A stretch of DNA of 57,573 nucleotides, from NCBI GenBank assembly GCA_002361235.1, contig DESI01000006.1, forward strand, positions 1 to 57,573, read 5' to 3'. The position numbers were made by a program, and so were the translations under genes. Positions 24,038-32,905 of this stretch are shown piece after piece (positions within the stretch are counted from its first letter, which is position 1; each line of letters starts with the position of its first letter). The notes beneath the pieces were generated by a model. It searched no databases. It was not told where the DNA came from and worked only from the letters and a program-made list of their open reading frames with translations. Origin of the DNA: Porphyromonadaceae bacterium UBA3318 (GTDB lineage: Bacteria > Bacteroidota > Bacteroidia > Bacteroidales > Muribaculaceae).

Positions 24038-26242
24038 ATGATACAGATAGTAGAGAAGCGCGACGGGCGCGTAGTGGGATATAACGAGGAGAAGATCAAG
24101 GCGGCGATCCGCAAGGCGATGCTCACCACCGAGCGTGGCGAGGACGAGGCCCTGATCCAGAAAATAGCCGACCGCATAGGAATCGCGGGCAAGCAGCGCA
24201 TGACCGTGGAGGAGATTCAGGACTGCGTCGAGGTCGAGCTGATGAAGTCGGCCCGTAAGGATGTGGCCAAGAAGTATATCCAGTACCGCGACCAGCGCTC
24301 GATAGCCCGCAAGGCTCGTACCCGCGATATGTTCCTGGAGATAATCGAGGCCAAGAACAACGACATCACGCGTGAGAATGCCAACATGAATACCGATTCT
24401 CCCGCCGGCATGATGATGAAGTTCGCTTCCGAAAGCACCAAACCGTTTGTCGACGACTACCTGCTGTCGCCCGACGTGCGCAACGCGGTGCGCGACAATC
24501 TGATTCATATCCACGACAAGGATTACTATCCCACCAAGTCGCTGACCTGTGTGCAGCATCCGCTGGACCGCATACTGCAGCGCGGTTTCGTGGTGGGTCA
24601 CGGCGAGTCCCGTCCCGCCAAGCGCATAGAGACCGCTTCCGTGCTGGCCTGCATCAGCCTGGAGACCGCACAGAACGAGATGCACGGCGGTCAGGCCATC
24701 CCGGCATTCGATTTCTACCTGGCTCCGTTCGTACGCAATTCATATATAGAGGAAATAAAGAATCTGGAGAAACTGACCGGCCGCGACCTGTCGCATCTGC
24801 AGAATTCCGCGATAAAGGACTATCTGAAGGTAGAGCTTGACGGTCTGGAGGGTGACGAGCGTCTGCGCCAGCACGCCATCAACAAGACCGTGGACCGCGT
24901 GCACCAGTCGATGGAGGCTTTCATCCACAACATGAACACCATCCACTCGCGCGGAGGCAACCAGGTAGTGTTCTCCAGCATCAACTACGGCACCGACACA
25001 TCGTCCGAGGGCCGTTGCGTGATCCGCGAGTTGCTGAAGTCCACATACGAGGGTGTGGGTCATGGTTCCACCGCAATCTTCCCTATCCAGATATGGAAGA
25101 AAAAGAGGGGAGTAAGCTATCTGCCCGAAGATCCCAACTACGACCTGTATAAATTGGCATGCAAGGTGTCGGCTCGCCGTTTCTTCCCCAACTTCCTGAA
25201 CCTTGACGCCTCCTTCAACCGCGACGACGCCTGGGACGCCGGCGATCCGCGCCGCTTCGAGCACGAGGTGGCCACCATGGGATGCCGTACGCGTGTGTTC
25301 GAGAACCGTTTCGGCGAAAAGACATCCATAGGCCGCGGCAATCTGTCGTTCACAACCATCAACATAGTGCGCATCGCCATCGAGCAGATGGGTATCGAGG
25401 ACAAGGAGGAGCGTATCGCCAAATTCTTCGAGCGTCTTGACGAGGTGATGGACCTGACGGCGCGTCAGCTTGACGAGCGCTTCCAGTTCCAGAAGACGGC
25501 CTTTGCCAAGCAATTCCCGCTGCTGATGCGCGTGCTGTGGAATCACACCGAGGGCCTGAAACCCAACGACAGCATCGAAAGTGTCATCAATCAGGGTACG
25601 CTCGGCATCGGATTCATCGGCCTGGCCGAGTGTCTGATAGCCTTGACAGGCAAGCATCACGGCGAGAGCGACGAGGCTCAGCAACTCGGCCTCCGCATCG
25701 TAAGCCACATGCGTGAGAAAGTGAACACCTACTCGGAAAACTACCGCCACAACTATTCCGTACTGGCCACGCCCGCCGAGGGACTTTCGGGCCGCTTCAC
25801 CAAGAAGGACCGCAAGACATTCGGCATGATTCCCGGTGTAACGGACAAGGATTACTACACCAACTCCAACCACGTGCCCGTATATTATCACTGTTCACCG
25901 CGCCACAAGGCCAAAATCGAGGGCCCGTACCACGAGCTGACGCTTGGCGGTCACATCTTCTACGTCGAGATCGACGGCGACGCCACCCACAACGAGGAGT
26001 CGATAATGCAGATCGTGGACATGATGGACCAGTACAACATCGGTTACGGATCGGTGAACCATAACCGCAACCACTGTCCCAACTGCGGCTACGAGAATGC
26101 CGAGAAGGACGAGACTTGCTGTCCGAAGTGCGGCGCGCGCTTTGAGACCATCCAGCGCATCACCGGCTACCTGGTGGGTACCACCGACCGCTGGAACAGC
26201 GGCAAACTCGCCGAACTGAAGGACCGCGTGGTTCACAAATAA
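24038..26242 (+). CDS. nrdD: Anaerobic ribonucleoside-triphosphate reductase, class III
   Basis: The 734-residue glycyl-radical enzyme makes deoxyribonucleotides without oxygen. An ATP-cone (VEKRDGRVVGYNEEKIKAAI) lies at the N-terminus, the catalytic barrel has the family blocks SPDVRNAVRDNLIHIHDKDY and HGGQAIPAFDF, and the C-terminus has the zinc-binding CPNCGYENA...CCPKCGA four-Cys site followed by the radical loop RITGYLVGTTDRWN, whose Gly carries the radical. The ATG at 24038 is chosen because an unusually good ribosome-binding site (AGGAG, 24032-24036) precedes it; an upstream in-frame start at 23969 would translate the hairpin array. nrdG follows after 57 bases. The long structured leader suggests post-transcriptional control. 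Confidence 0.97.
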   Translation: MIQIVEKRDGRVVGYNEEKIKAAIRKAMLTTERGEDEALIQKIADRIGIAGKQRMTVEEIQDCVEVELMKSARKDVAKKYIQYRDQRSIARKARTRDMFLEIIEAKNNDITRENANMNTDSPAGMMMKFASESTKPFVDDYLLSPDVRNAVRDNLIHIHDKDYYPTKSLTCVQHPLDRILQRGFVVGHGESRPAKRIETASVLACISLETAQNEMHGGQAIPAFDFYLAPFVRNSYIEEIKNLEKLTGRDLSHLQNSAIKDYLKVELDGLEGDERLRQHAINKTVDRVHQSMEAFIHNMNTIHSRGGNQVVFSSINYGTDTSSEGRCVIRELLKSTYEGVGHGSTAIFPIQIWKKKRGVSYLPEDPNYDLYKLACKVSARRFFPNFLNLDASFNRDDAWDAGDPRRFEHEVATMGCRTRVFENRFGEKTSIGRGNLSFTTINIVRIAIEQMGIEDKEERIAKFFERLDEVMDLTARQLDERFQFQKTAFAKQFPLLMRVLWNHTEGLKPNDSIESVINQGTLGIGFIGLAECLIALTGKHHGESDEAQQLGLRIVSHMREKVNTYSENYRHNYSVLATPAEGLSGRFTKKDRKTFGMIPGVTDKDYYTNSNHVPVYYHCSPRHKAKIEGPYHELTLGGHIFYVEIDGDATHNEESIMQIVDMMDQYNIGYGSVNHNRNHCPNCGYENAEKDETCCPKCGARFETIQRITGYLVGTTDRWNSGKLAELKDRVVHK

Positions 26243-26299
26243 TAAGTGTGATCCATAAACAAGATAGAACTACGCGAGCATAGGCCGCGTGGCGCAGAT

Positions 26300-26821
26300 A
26301 TGACAAACGAACTGACTGACAATGATAACGAACGTCGGCTGCGTGTCCTGGACATAGTCCGGGGCACGACCGTCGACGGTCCCGGTTTCAGGACCAGCAT
26401 CTATCTGGCCGGATGCCGCCACGCCTGTCCCGGCTGCCATAATCCGGAATCGTGGAGCTTCGCCGGAGGCGAGGAAATGACAGTGGCGCAGATCATGGAT
26501 GTGGTGCGCGAAGAGGACTTCGACGTCACCTTCAGCGGCGGCGACCCCATGTATCATTCAGAGGAAGTGCGCGTAATAGCGCGTAAAGTGCATGATATGG
26601 GCCATACGGTATGGCTCTATACCGGATTCACGTGGGAAGAACTGCAAAAAAATCCGGTCTTGGCACAGGTTTTGAAGGAAATTGACGTTATAGTAGATGG
26701 ACCGTTCATTCAGGCTCTCAAGGAGAGGGACCTGTTGTTCCGGGGCAGTTCCAACCAGCGCATCATAGACGTGGCGCGCAGCCTGGAATCAGGCAAGGTG
26801 GTGGAATGGCGTAGGGAATGA
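26300..26821 (+). CDS. nrdG: Anaerobic ribonucleotide reductase activating protein
   Basis: The 173-residue radical SAM enzyme installs the glycyl radical on NrdD. The cluster motif is CRHACPGCH (CxxxCxxC) at about residues 39-46, preceded by GPGFRTSIYLAGC. Further family features are the glycine block DVTFSGGDPMY and the C-terminal VDGPFIQALKERDL and FRGSSNQRIID. Length is typical. It follows nrdD on the same strand and precedes the flavoprotein gene by 21 bases, so the three are probably in one transcript. Confidence 0.96.
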   Translation: MTNELTDNDNERRLRVLDIVRGTTVDGPGFRTSIYLAGCRHACPGCHNPESWSFAGGEEMTVAQIMDVVREEDFDVTFSGGDPMYHSEEVRVIARKVHDMGHTVWLYTGFTWEELQKNPVLAQVLKEIDVIVDGPFIQALKERDLLFRGSSNQRIIDVARSLESGKVVEWRRE

Positions 26822-26842
26822 AACGAGTGACGGTATGGAGCT

Positions 26843-28432
26843 ATGATAGAAGATATACAATTGCGGGTCACACCCGATAAGGCAGGTAATCCTGAGTCGC
26901 TTCGGAAAGCGATTCAGGATAGCGTGCGTAATAAGGGGAGCGTGCACGACTACCGGATAGTGCGTCGCAGCATCGACGCGCGCAAGCGTCAGGTCATGAT
27001 TAACCTGACTGTTCGCGTGGCCACGGGCGACGACCGAGAAGTCAAGGCCCCGTATACACTTGTGACGTTCAGGCCGGTGGCACCGGATGCGAAGACGATG
27101 GTGATAATCGGCGCCGGACCTGCCGGGCTGTTCGCGGCGCTGGAGGCTTTGCGTCGCGGCATCCGTCCCGTGGTATTGGAGCGTGGCGAGGATGTAGACT
27201 CGCGCCGCGTGGCCCTGGCCGAGATAAGCCGGCAGAAGAAGATAAATCCGGACTCCAACTATTGTTTCGGTGAGGGAGGCGCCGGCGCCTACAGCGACGG
27301 CAAGCTCTTTACGCGAAGTAAGAAGCGCGGCAACGTGCAGGAGGTGCTTGAGCTGTTGGTGCAGCACGGAGCGTCCGAGAACATACTGATAGACGCGCAC
27401 GCCCACATAGGCAGCGACAAGTTGCCCCACGTTATCAAGGAGATCCGCAACACTATAATACGTAACGGAGGCGATGTGCGTTTCCGCACACAGGCTACAG
27501 GTCTTGACCTCAAGGATGGCCGCGCCGTGGCAGTGGAACTTGCCGACGGCGGAAAGATAGCCTGCGACGCCGTGGTGGTGGCTACGGGTCATTCGGCCCA
27601 TGACACATTCCGCGCGCTGCATGAGCAAGGGATGGCTATGGAGCCGAAGGGCATTGCCGTAGGCGTGCGACTGGAGCATCCGCAGGAACTGATAGACCGC
27701 ATACAATATCACAATCCGAAGGGGAGAGGCAAGTGGTTGCCCCCTGCCGAATATTCGTTTGTGACGCAGAGCGATGGGCGCGGCGTGTATTCTTTCTGTA
27801 TGTGTCCCGGCGGCGTCATAGTTCCGGCAGGCACGGCCGACGGAGAGTTGGTGGTGAACGGCATGTCGGCCTCGGCCCGGAGCGGCCGGCTGGCCAATTC
27901 CGGAATGGTGGTCGAGATACGCCCCGGCGACTTCCCGGAATACGAGGAAGCCGGCGCGTTGCAGATGCTGGAGCTACAGGAACGCCTGGAGCATGACATG
28001 TTTGCCGCCGCAGGCAGCAGCATCGTGGCTCCGGCCCAACGCATGACGGACTTTGTAGACGGCAATGTGTCGGCTACATTGCCGGCCACGTCGTATGCAC
28101 CCGGTATTCAGAGCAAGGATTTCAACAAGATTCTTCCTCCCTTTATATCCCGGCGGTTGGCCGACGGTTTCCGCGATTTCGGACGCAAGGCCAAGGGCTT
28201 CATGACGCCGGAGGGCGTGATGATTGGTCTGGAATCGCGCACAAGTTCGCCGATCCGAATGACGCGCGACCCCGAGCGGCTGAACAGCATCGGTCTCGAG
28301 AATGTATATCCCGCCGGCGAAGGTGCCGGTTATGCCGGCGGCATCGTCTCCGCCGCCCTTGACGGTATGAGGTGCGTGGCTGCGTATGCGGCTGCGCCGA
28401 GTTTACAGAGTTTAGAAAGTTTAAAAAGTTAA
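26843..28432 (+). CDS. FAD-dependent oxidoreductase of the COG2509 type
   Basis: The 529-residue flavoprotein has an N-terminal extension of about 85 residues (MIEDIQLRVTPDKAGNPESL) ahead of the dinucleotide-binding fold MVIIGAGPAGLFAAL, then a GEGGAGAYSDGKLFTR block and a second FAD-contact region, VYPAGEGAGYAGGIVSAALDG, near the end. It belongs to the uncharacterised FAD-dependent dehydrogenases related to geranylgeranyl-reductase-like flavoproteins; no substrate can be assigned. The last residues (SLQSLESLKS) are encoded by a 9-bp simple repeat, so the natural end of the fold is probably about 12 residues earlier. Co-directional with nrdDG upstream and tsaB downstream. Confidence 0.9.
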   Translation: MIEDIQLRVTPDKAGNPESLRKAIQDSVRNKGSVHDYRIVRRSIDARKRQVMINLTVRVATGDDREVKAPYTLVTFRPVAPDAKTMVIIGAGPAGLFAALEALRRGIRPVVLERGEDVDSRRVALAEISRQKKINPDSNYCFGEGGAGAYSDGKLFTRSKKRGNVQEVLELLVQHGASENILIDAHAHIGSDKLPHVIKEIRNTIIRNGGDVRFRTQATGLDLKDGRAVAVELADGGKIACDAVVVATGHSAHDTFRALHEQGMAMEPKGIAVGVRLEHPQELIDRIQYHNPKGRGKWLPPAEYSFVTQSDGRGVYSFCMCPGGVIVPAGTADGELVVNGMSASARSGRLANSGMVVEIRPGDFPEYEEAGALQMLELQERLEHDMFAAAGSSIVAPAQRMTDFVDGNVSATLPATSYAPGIQSKDFNKILPPFISRRLADGFRDFGRKAKGFMTPEGVMIGLESRTSSPIRMTRDPERLNSIGLENVYPAGEGAGYAGGIVSAALDGMRCVAAYAAAPSLQSLESLKS

Positions 28433-28503
28433 GATAATGGTACAGACATTCGGAAGTATTCACATTTCTCTTAACTTTCTCAACTATTTTAACTTTTTCA
28501 ACT
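28399..28503 (+). repeat. Paired 9-bp simple repeats in opposite orientation
   Basis: From about 28399 to 28431 the units GAGTTTA/CAGAGTTTA/GAAAGTTTA/AAAAGTTAA form the end of the flavoprotein gene. After about 40 bases the reverse type AACTTTCTC/AACTATTTT/AACTTTTTC follows (28473-28499) and ends 7 bases before the tsaB start. The two arms can pair (AAAAAGTTAAGA with TCTTAACTTT) and may act as a weak terminator or processing site. Confidence 0.65.
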
Positions 28504-28509
28504 AAAAAA

Positions 28510-29220
28510 ATGGCAGTAATACTCAATATAGAATCATCGCAGAGCGCCAGCAGCGTGGCTCTGAGCGTGGACGGCAATGTGGAATGGAGCGCCGTGGAGC
28601 GCGAGGCCATGCATCAGGCCACGGACCTGGCGCCATTCGTGGCACAGGCCATGGAGGAAGTGACGCGCAAGGAACTTAAGATAGACGCCGTGGCGGTCAG
28701 CACCGGTCCCGGCTCGTACACCGGCCTGCGCATCGGTATGTCGCTGGCCAAGGGGCTGGCGTTCGGTCTCGATGTGCCGCTGATAGGAGTGGAAACATTG
28801 AAGCTGATAGCCGTCAAGGCCATGTTCCGCAATCTTAACTTCACGGGCGAGGAAATATTAGTGCCGATGGTCGACGCCCGCCGCATGGAGGTGTACACCG
28901 CAGCCTACGATTTCAGGCTCGACGCGCTGATTCCGCCGCAGGCCATGATCATAACAGAGGACTCGTTCAAGGAGCTGCCGCAGGACCGCCAGATATGGTT
29001 CATGGGCGACGGCGCCGCCAAGACCCGCGACGTAATAAAGCTTCCCAACGCCCACTGGATGGACGATGTGCTGCCGATGGCGTTCGATATGGTGGCTCTG
29101 GCTGAGAAAAGTTTCCGCGAAAAGGATTTTCTCGACCTGGCGTATTCCGTGCCGTTCTATATTAAGGACTATGAGGCCGTACACGGCGAGAATCCGTTGA
29201 AACAGCTGTTGGGCTGCTAA
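28510..29220 (+). CDS. tsaB: tRNA threonylcarbamoyladenosine biosynthesis protein TsaB
   Basis: The 236-residue ASKHA-fold protein is the partner that stabilises TsaD in making t6A at tRNA position 37. It starts with the ATP-fold signature ILNIESSQSASSVALS and has the conserved block VSTGPGSYTGLRIGMSLAKG and the segment VPMVDARRMEVYTA. As expected for TsaB, it lacks the two His metal ligands of TsaD. Length is normal. lipA begins 12 bases after the stop. Confidence 0.95.
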   Translation: MAVILNIESSQSASSVALSVDGNVEWSAVEREAMHQATDLAPFVAQAMEEVTRKELKIDAVAVSTGPGSYTGLRIGMSLAKGLAFGLDVPLIGVETLKLIAVKAMFRNLNFTGEEILVPMVDARRMEVYTAAYDFRLDALIPPQAMIITEDSFKELPQDRQIWFMGDGAAKTRDVIKLPNAHWMDDVLPMAFDMVALAEKSFREKDFLDLAYSVPFYIKDYEAVHGENPLKQLLGC

Positions 29221-29232
29221 CCAATCGTACCC

Positions 29233-30096
29233 ATGGAAAAGAAAGAGGAAGTAAGCTTCCGGCGCAAACCGGAATGGCTTAAGATAAAGCTGCCGCGTGG
29301 CTTCAAGGCCAGTCAGGTGGTTGAGATGCTCAACGAGCGTCACATACACACCATCTGCTCAAGCGGTATGTGCCCGAACCGGGCCGAATGCTGGGGCAAC
29401 GGCACCGCAACGTTCATGCTGTGCGGAGCCGTGTGCACGCGCAACTGCCGTTTCTGCAACGTCACAGGCGGCAAGCCCGGCCCTCTCGACCCGCAGGAGA
29501 TAGAGGACATAGTGCGCAGCGTCAAGGAACTTAAGCTGAAGCATGTGGTAATCACGTCCGTCACGCGCGACGACCTTCCCGACGGCGGCGCCCGTCATTG
29601 GGCGACCATGATACGCCGTCTGCATGAGGAATGCCCCGGAGTGACTATGGAGGTTCTGATTCCCGATATGCAGGGCCGAACCGACCTGCTGGACATAATA
29701 TTGGACGAGCATCCCGACGTGATATCGCATAACCTTGAAACTGTGCATCGCCTCACACCCGAGGTGCGTCGTGTGGCCACCTACGACCGTTCGCTTCAGG
29801 TGCTGGAATATCTTGCCAGGAAGGGTGCCAATACCAAGAGCGGCATCATGCTTGGCTTGGGCGAGACCGAGGAGGAGGTGCTTCAGGCTATGGATGACCT
29901 GCGCGCCGTAGGATGCAGGATAATGACCATCGGCCAGTATCTGCAGCCCTCCAAGCTGCATTATCCCGTGCAGGACTATATTCATCCCGACAAGTTCGAG
30001 GAATACCGGCTGAAGGGAATAGAGAAAGGGTTCGCCCATATCGAGTCGGCGCCGATGGTGCGTAGCAGCTATCACGCAGAGAAGCATGTGAGATGA
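29233..30096 (+). CDS. lipA: Lipoyl synthase
   Basis: The 287-residue radical SAM enzyme inserts two sulfurs into octanoyl groups on E2 and H proteins. Both clusters are visible: the auxiliary cluster ligands in CSSGMCPNRAEC (Cx4Cx5C) and the SAM cluster in CTRNCRFC (CxxxCxxC). The C-terminal PMVRSSYHA block contains the conserved Ser that ligates the auxiliary cluster. lipB overlaps its end by four bases (ATGA), coupling synthesis of the two enzymes of the pathway. Confidence 0.97.
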   Translation: MEKKEEVSFRRKPEWLKIKLPRGFKASQVVEMLNERHIHTICSSGMCPNRAECWGNGTATFMLCGAVCTRNCRFCNVTGGKPGPLDPQEIEDIVRSVKELKLKHVVITSVTRDDLPDGGARHWATMIRRLHEECPGVTMEVLIPDMQGRTDLLDIILDEHPDVISHNLETVHRLTPEVRRVATYDRSLQVLEYLARKGANTKSGIMLGLGETEEEVLQAMDDLRAVGCRIMTIGQYLQPSKLHYPVQDYIHPDKFEEYRLKGIEKGFAHIESAPMVRSSYHAEKHVR

Positions 30097-30722
30097 AGAC
30101 CGAATACTGGGGCCTGATACCCTACCGCGATGCGTGGGAGAGACAGAAGGAACTGTTTCGGCGGCTTATCGACGGTGACGCCGAAGCAGAGACAATAGCC
30201 GTGTGCGAGCATCCGTCCGTCTATACGTTGGGATTTCACGGCAACGCCGACAACCTGCTGGTAAAGCCGCGCGAGGGGGTGGAGGTGATACGCATAGAGC
30301 GAGGCGGCGACATCACATATCACGGTCCCGGCCAGCTGGTGGTGTATCCGCTGATAGACCTGCGGCGCCATCGCCTCGGTGTGAAGCAGTATGTGGGGAT
30401 ACTGGAGCGGGCAGTGCGCGAGACATTGGAAGCATACGGCATAGCCACGACCAGCAACGACGACCAGATAGGGGTGTGGCTGGACTGGGGCCGGCCCACG
30501 GCGCGTAAGATATGCGCCATCGGCGTGAAGATAAGCCACGGCGCGACTATGCACGGTCTGGCTCTGAACGTGAATACCGACCTCGATGCTTTCGGCCTCA
30601 TCAATCCCTGCGGCATCACCGACAAGGCGGTGACGTCGATGCAGAGGGAACTGGGATGCGAGGTGGAGATGAGGGCAGTAGCAGAGCTACTGACAGAACG
30701 GCTCCGCGACCTGATAGATTAG
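30093..30722 (+). CDS. lipB: Octanoyl-[acyl-carrier-protein]:protein N-octanoyltransferase
   Basis: The 209-residue enzyme transfers octanoate from ACP to the lipoyl domains for LipA to sulfurate. Key blocks are RGGDITYHGPGQLVVYPLID (conserved His), the lysine block ARKICAIGVKIS and the nucleophilic Cys in INPCGITDKAVTS. The start overlaps lipA by four bases. The final codons (ELLTERLRDLID) coincide with a sequence closely related to the REP-like repeat of this window (14 identical bases, 30697-30710), so the C-terminus may have been remodelled by that element. Confidence 0.96.
   Translation: MKTEYWGLIPYRDAWERQKELFRRLIDGDAEAETIAVCEHPSVYTLGFHGNADNLLVKPREGVEVIRIERGGDITYHGPGQLVVYPLIDLRRHRLGVKQYVGILERAVRETLEAYGIATTSNDDQIGVWLDWGRPTARKICAIGVKISHGATMHGLALNVNTDLDAFGLINPCGITDKAVTSMQRELGCEVEMRAVAELLTERLRDLID
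30684..30710 (+). repeat. REP-like core at the 3' end of lipB
   Basis: GAGCTACTGACAG-AACGGCTCCGCGAC resembles the element at 48918-48952. The last 14 bases (AACGGCTCCGCGAC) are identical, and most of the preceding bases agree with one gap. It is translated within LipB and ends 12 bases before the stop. It is a weaker case than the other copies because it is fully coding. Confidence 0.5.
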
Positions 30723-30761
30723 AGGGGCGGCATGGAGTGCCCACGCCATTAAAATAATATT

Positions 30762-30793
30762 AGAGCGCATCTGCCGGGTGGCGGATGCGCTCT
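30762..30793 (+). terminator. Terminator after lipB
   Basis: Arms 30762-30775 (AGAGCGCATCTGCC) and 30780-30793 form a 14-bp stem with one G-T wobble and a 4-base loop, 40 bases after the lipB stop. No clear T-run follows. It also lies downstream of the convergent GH30 remnant. Confidence 0.65.
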
Positions 30794-30814
30794 GCCATAT
30801 AGGGGTCAATAGGG

Positions 30815-30858
30815 ATTTACTCGAAAGTATAGACCGGTATTTACTCGAAGGTATAGAC
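30815..30858. repeat. Duplicated end of the GH30 remnant (20-bp direct repeat)
   Basis: Bases 30815-30834 and 30839-30858 are direct repeats that differ at one position (ATTTACTCGAA, A or G, GTATAGAC). On the minus strand each copy encodes VYTFE-stop, so the last codons of the gene occur twice in a row with only four bases between. Confidence 0.8.
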
Positions 30859-31470
30859 GATGGTGGTGACGGAAGCCGGCTCCAGGAAGACCTTGTCGGC
30901 TACGTTGAAGCGGTCCTCCTCCAGGTGGCGCGTGGCCGTGGTGGTGTAGCGTGTCACGGTGGCCGGCGTCTTGCCGTTGTCGAAGCTGTTGCTTAGTGTC
31001 ACGCCCTTCTCCTTGTCATAGTTGGTATATACGGCCACTACGGTCTTGCCGTCAGGCGATACGTATGCGGTGCCGAAGAAGTCCTTGTTCTCGCTGGCCT
31101 TCAGACCGACGCGGATGTAGCCCGGACGGATGAAGCGGCTGTAATTGCCCAATACCCAGAGATTGTGCGTGGCATCGACGTTTCCGCCACCGGTGAAGTC
31201 GTTGGAATAGTTGCCGCCGCTCGGTGTGGTCTTGATCAGCTCGAAACGGTTCTTCTGATCGTAACGCTCTACGGACATAGCCGTCCAGTAACACCATGAC
31301 GTGCATCCGGCCATAACGATATCGTTGTGGATGACGCGGCTCATGTACTGGGCTATGTCGAATTCCGATACGTCGCCATAGGAACCGCCCAGTTCCGAAG
31401 GCTCCTTGTCGAGCATGGACCATTCCGTCTGCCATACGCGCAGACCTTTCGGAGCGGCTGCGTCCGCCAC
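30841..31470 (-). pseudogene. C-terminal remnant of a GH30 glycosidase
   Basis: The 209-codon open stretch is the C-terminal part of a glycoside hydrolase family 30 enzyme: it contains the nucleophile block RVWQTEWSML, the late barrel strand AGCTSWCYWTAMS and the final beta-sandwich that ends VTTIVYTFE. The N-terminal signal peptide and most of the barrel are missing. Upstream it is continuous in the same frame with more GH30 sequence and then with a SusC fragment, interrupted only by an in-frame TAG (31476-31474) between MRDVR and KVADA. GH30 enzymes act on beta-1,6-glucans, galactans or related chains. A start at 31470 would give a non-functional fragment, so I call it a pseudogene. Confidence 0.8.
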
Positions 31471-31473
31471 CTT

Positions 31474-32625
31474 CTAACGTACGTCACGCATGGAGTTCCA
31501 GTTGTCGAACGTCCAGTATGAATGGCCGGCCACAACCTTGTCGAAGCTACTCAGGTCGCCGATATAGTTTTCAGACGATGAGTCGAACAGTTCCTGGATC
31601 TGGCTGGTACGGCCACGGTTGTACCAGTCGCTGCGCTGCATCCAGAAGTTGATGCCGAACTGTGTGCGGAGAATCAGCTGCTTGATGGGGCGGATCTCGA
31701 TAAAGGGATTGGCAAGGAGCTGGAACTTGCGTGTCTTGCTGTCCATACGTGCTAGATTACCGGCAGGGTTCCACTCCTGGTTGTTGTAGGAGCGCTGATA
31801 GTTGTTCATCGGATTTTCGAGATCCCACTGGTCCTCGGGACGGAGCACGGGAGTGGTGGGGTCCATGGACTGTGCCGCGCCGAACAGGTTGGGAGTGTCG
31901 GCCCAGTTCTCCATGTTGGGAGCCACGTCGAGACCTACCTTCAGCCAGTCGGTGAAGTTATACTCCGTGTTGAGTCGGAGGTTCAGCTTGTCCCAGTAGC
32001 CTACGTCGTACTGCGAGTTGTTGCGGAAATAACCGAGCGAGAAGGAGTAGATGAACTTGTCGTTGCCGTCGCGCACGCCCAATGAATAGTTCTGAACCAG
32101 GGTCACGTCGTTGATCACTTCTTTCCACCAGTCCGTACCGTCAACGGGAGCGTAGTTCTCGTAAGGAGAGTTCCAGGGAGCCACGCGGCCGTCGTTTTCA
32201 TAGCGTTTCTTGAACACCTGTTCGTATTCGTCGGCCCAGGCGATGCTGGGCTTGGGGATCTGCTGGAAGCCGACGGAAGCGGAGAAGTCCACGGAAGTCT
32301 TGCCGGCCGCGCCTTTCTTGGTGGTTATGATGATTACGCCGTTCGAGGCGCGTGTGCCGTAGATGGCCGATGCGGAAGCGTCCTTCAGCACCTCCATGCT
32401 CTGGATGTCGTTGTTGTTGATGAAGTTGATGTTGGTTGTGTTCAAGGGCACACCGTCCACCACGTAGAGGGGACTGGAGCCATTGACCGAGGTGATGCCT
32501 CGGATTATGACCTTGGGAGTAGCACCGGGACCGCCGGCCGAAGCGATCTGCACGCCGCTGACCTTGCCCTGCAGGGCGTCCATGGCGTTGCCGGTCACCA
32601 CCTCGGTTATCTCGTCACCCTTCAC
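31474..32625 (-). pseudogene. SusC/RagA-type TonB-dependent receptor fragment fused in frame to GH30 sequence
   Basis: The first 335 or so codons are a SusC-family plug and the start of the barrel: GNAMDALQGKVSGVQI, RGITSVNGSSPLYVVDGVPL and KDASASAIYGTRASNGVIII are signature blocks. Homology extends upstream of the nominal GTG start to about 32658 (DLTSSISTVKGDEI), where it breaks off with no start, signal peptide or carboxypeptidase-like domain. Near 31611 (after YNRG) the sequence turns into GH30 (RTSQIQELFDSSSENYIGD, then VVAGHSYWTFDNW) without a frame change, and the frame stops at a TAG. Two utilisation-locus genes have thus been joined by a deletion, and the product cannot be a working transporter. 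Confidence 0.82.
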
Positions 32626-32786
32626 TGTCGAGATGGAAGAGGTAAGGTCGCAGTTACTAAGGATAAAAAATATAGTAGTCTAATGTAGGTATCCGACCGA
32701 TCCGATTGCGTTACAAAACGAAAAAGGAGGCCGCAGGTATCAGCTTTGGTATTAGCGCGGTATTAGTTTTTGTTGGTTATACATTG

Positions 32787-32818
32787 CAAAATTAGGCAAG
32801 AAGGTGCAGAATTCCAAA
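32787..32818 (-). promoter_or_regulatory. Promoter pointing into the broken SusC gene
   Basis: On the minus strand TTTG (32818-32815), 20 bases and TAATTTTG (32794-32787) make a full Bacteroidetes promoter, about 130 bases before the SusC homology starts. It probably is the original promoter of the lost locus. Confidence 0.6.
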
Positions 32819-32836
32819 TAATTCACGTTTTTTTTG

Positions 32837-32844
32837 TAATTTTG
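32837..32844 (+). promoter_or_regulatory. -7 element of the EamA transporter gene
   Basis: TAATTTTG lies 61 bases before the start codon at 32906 and is preceded by a T-run. No clear -33 box was seen, so this is a partial promoter call. It is divergent from the promoter at 32787-32818. Confidence 0.45.
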
Positions 32845-32905
32845 CCGAATATAATGTAAATGTTACTGTAATCAGTTTTGCCCTGTTGATATAACATATT
32901 GAGTC

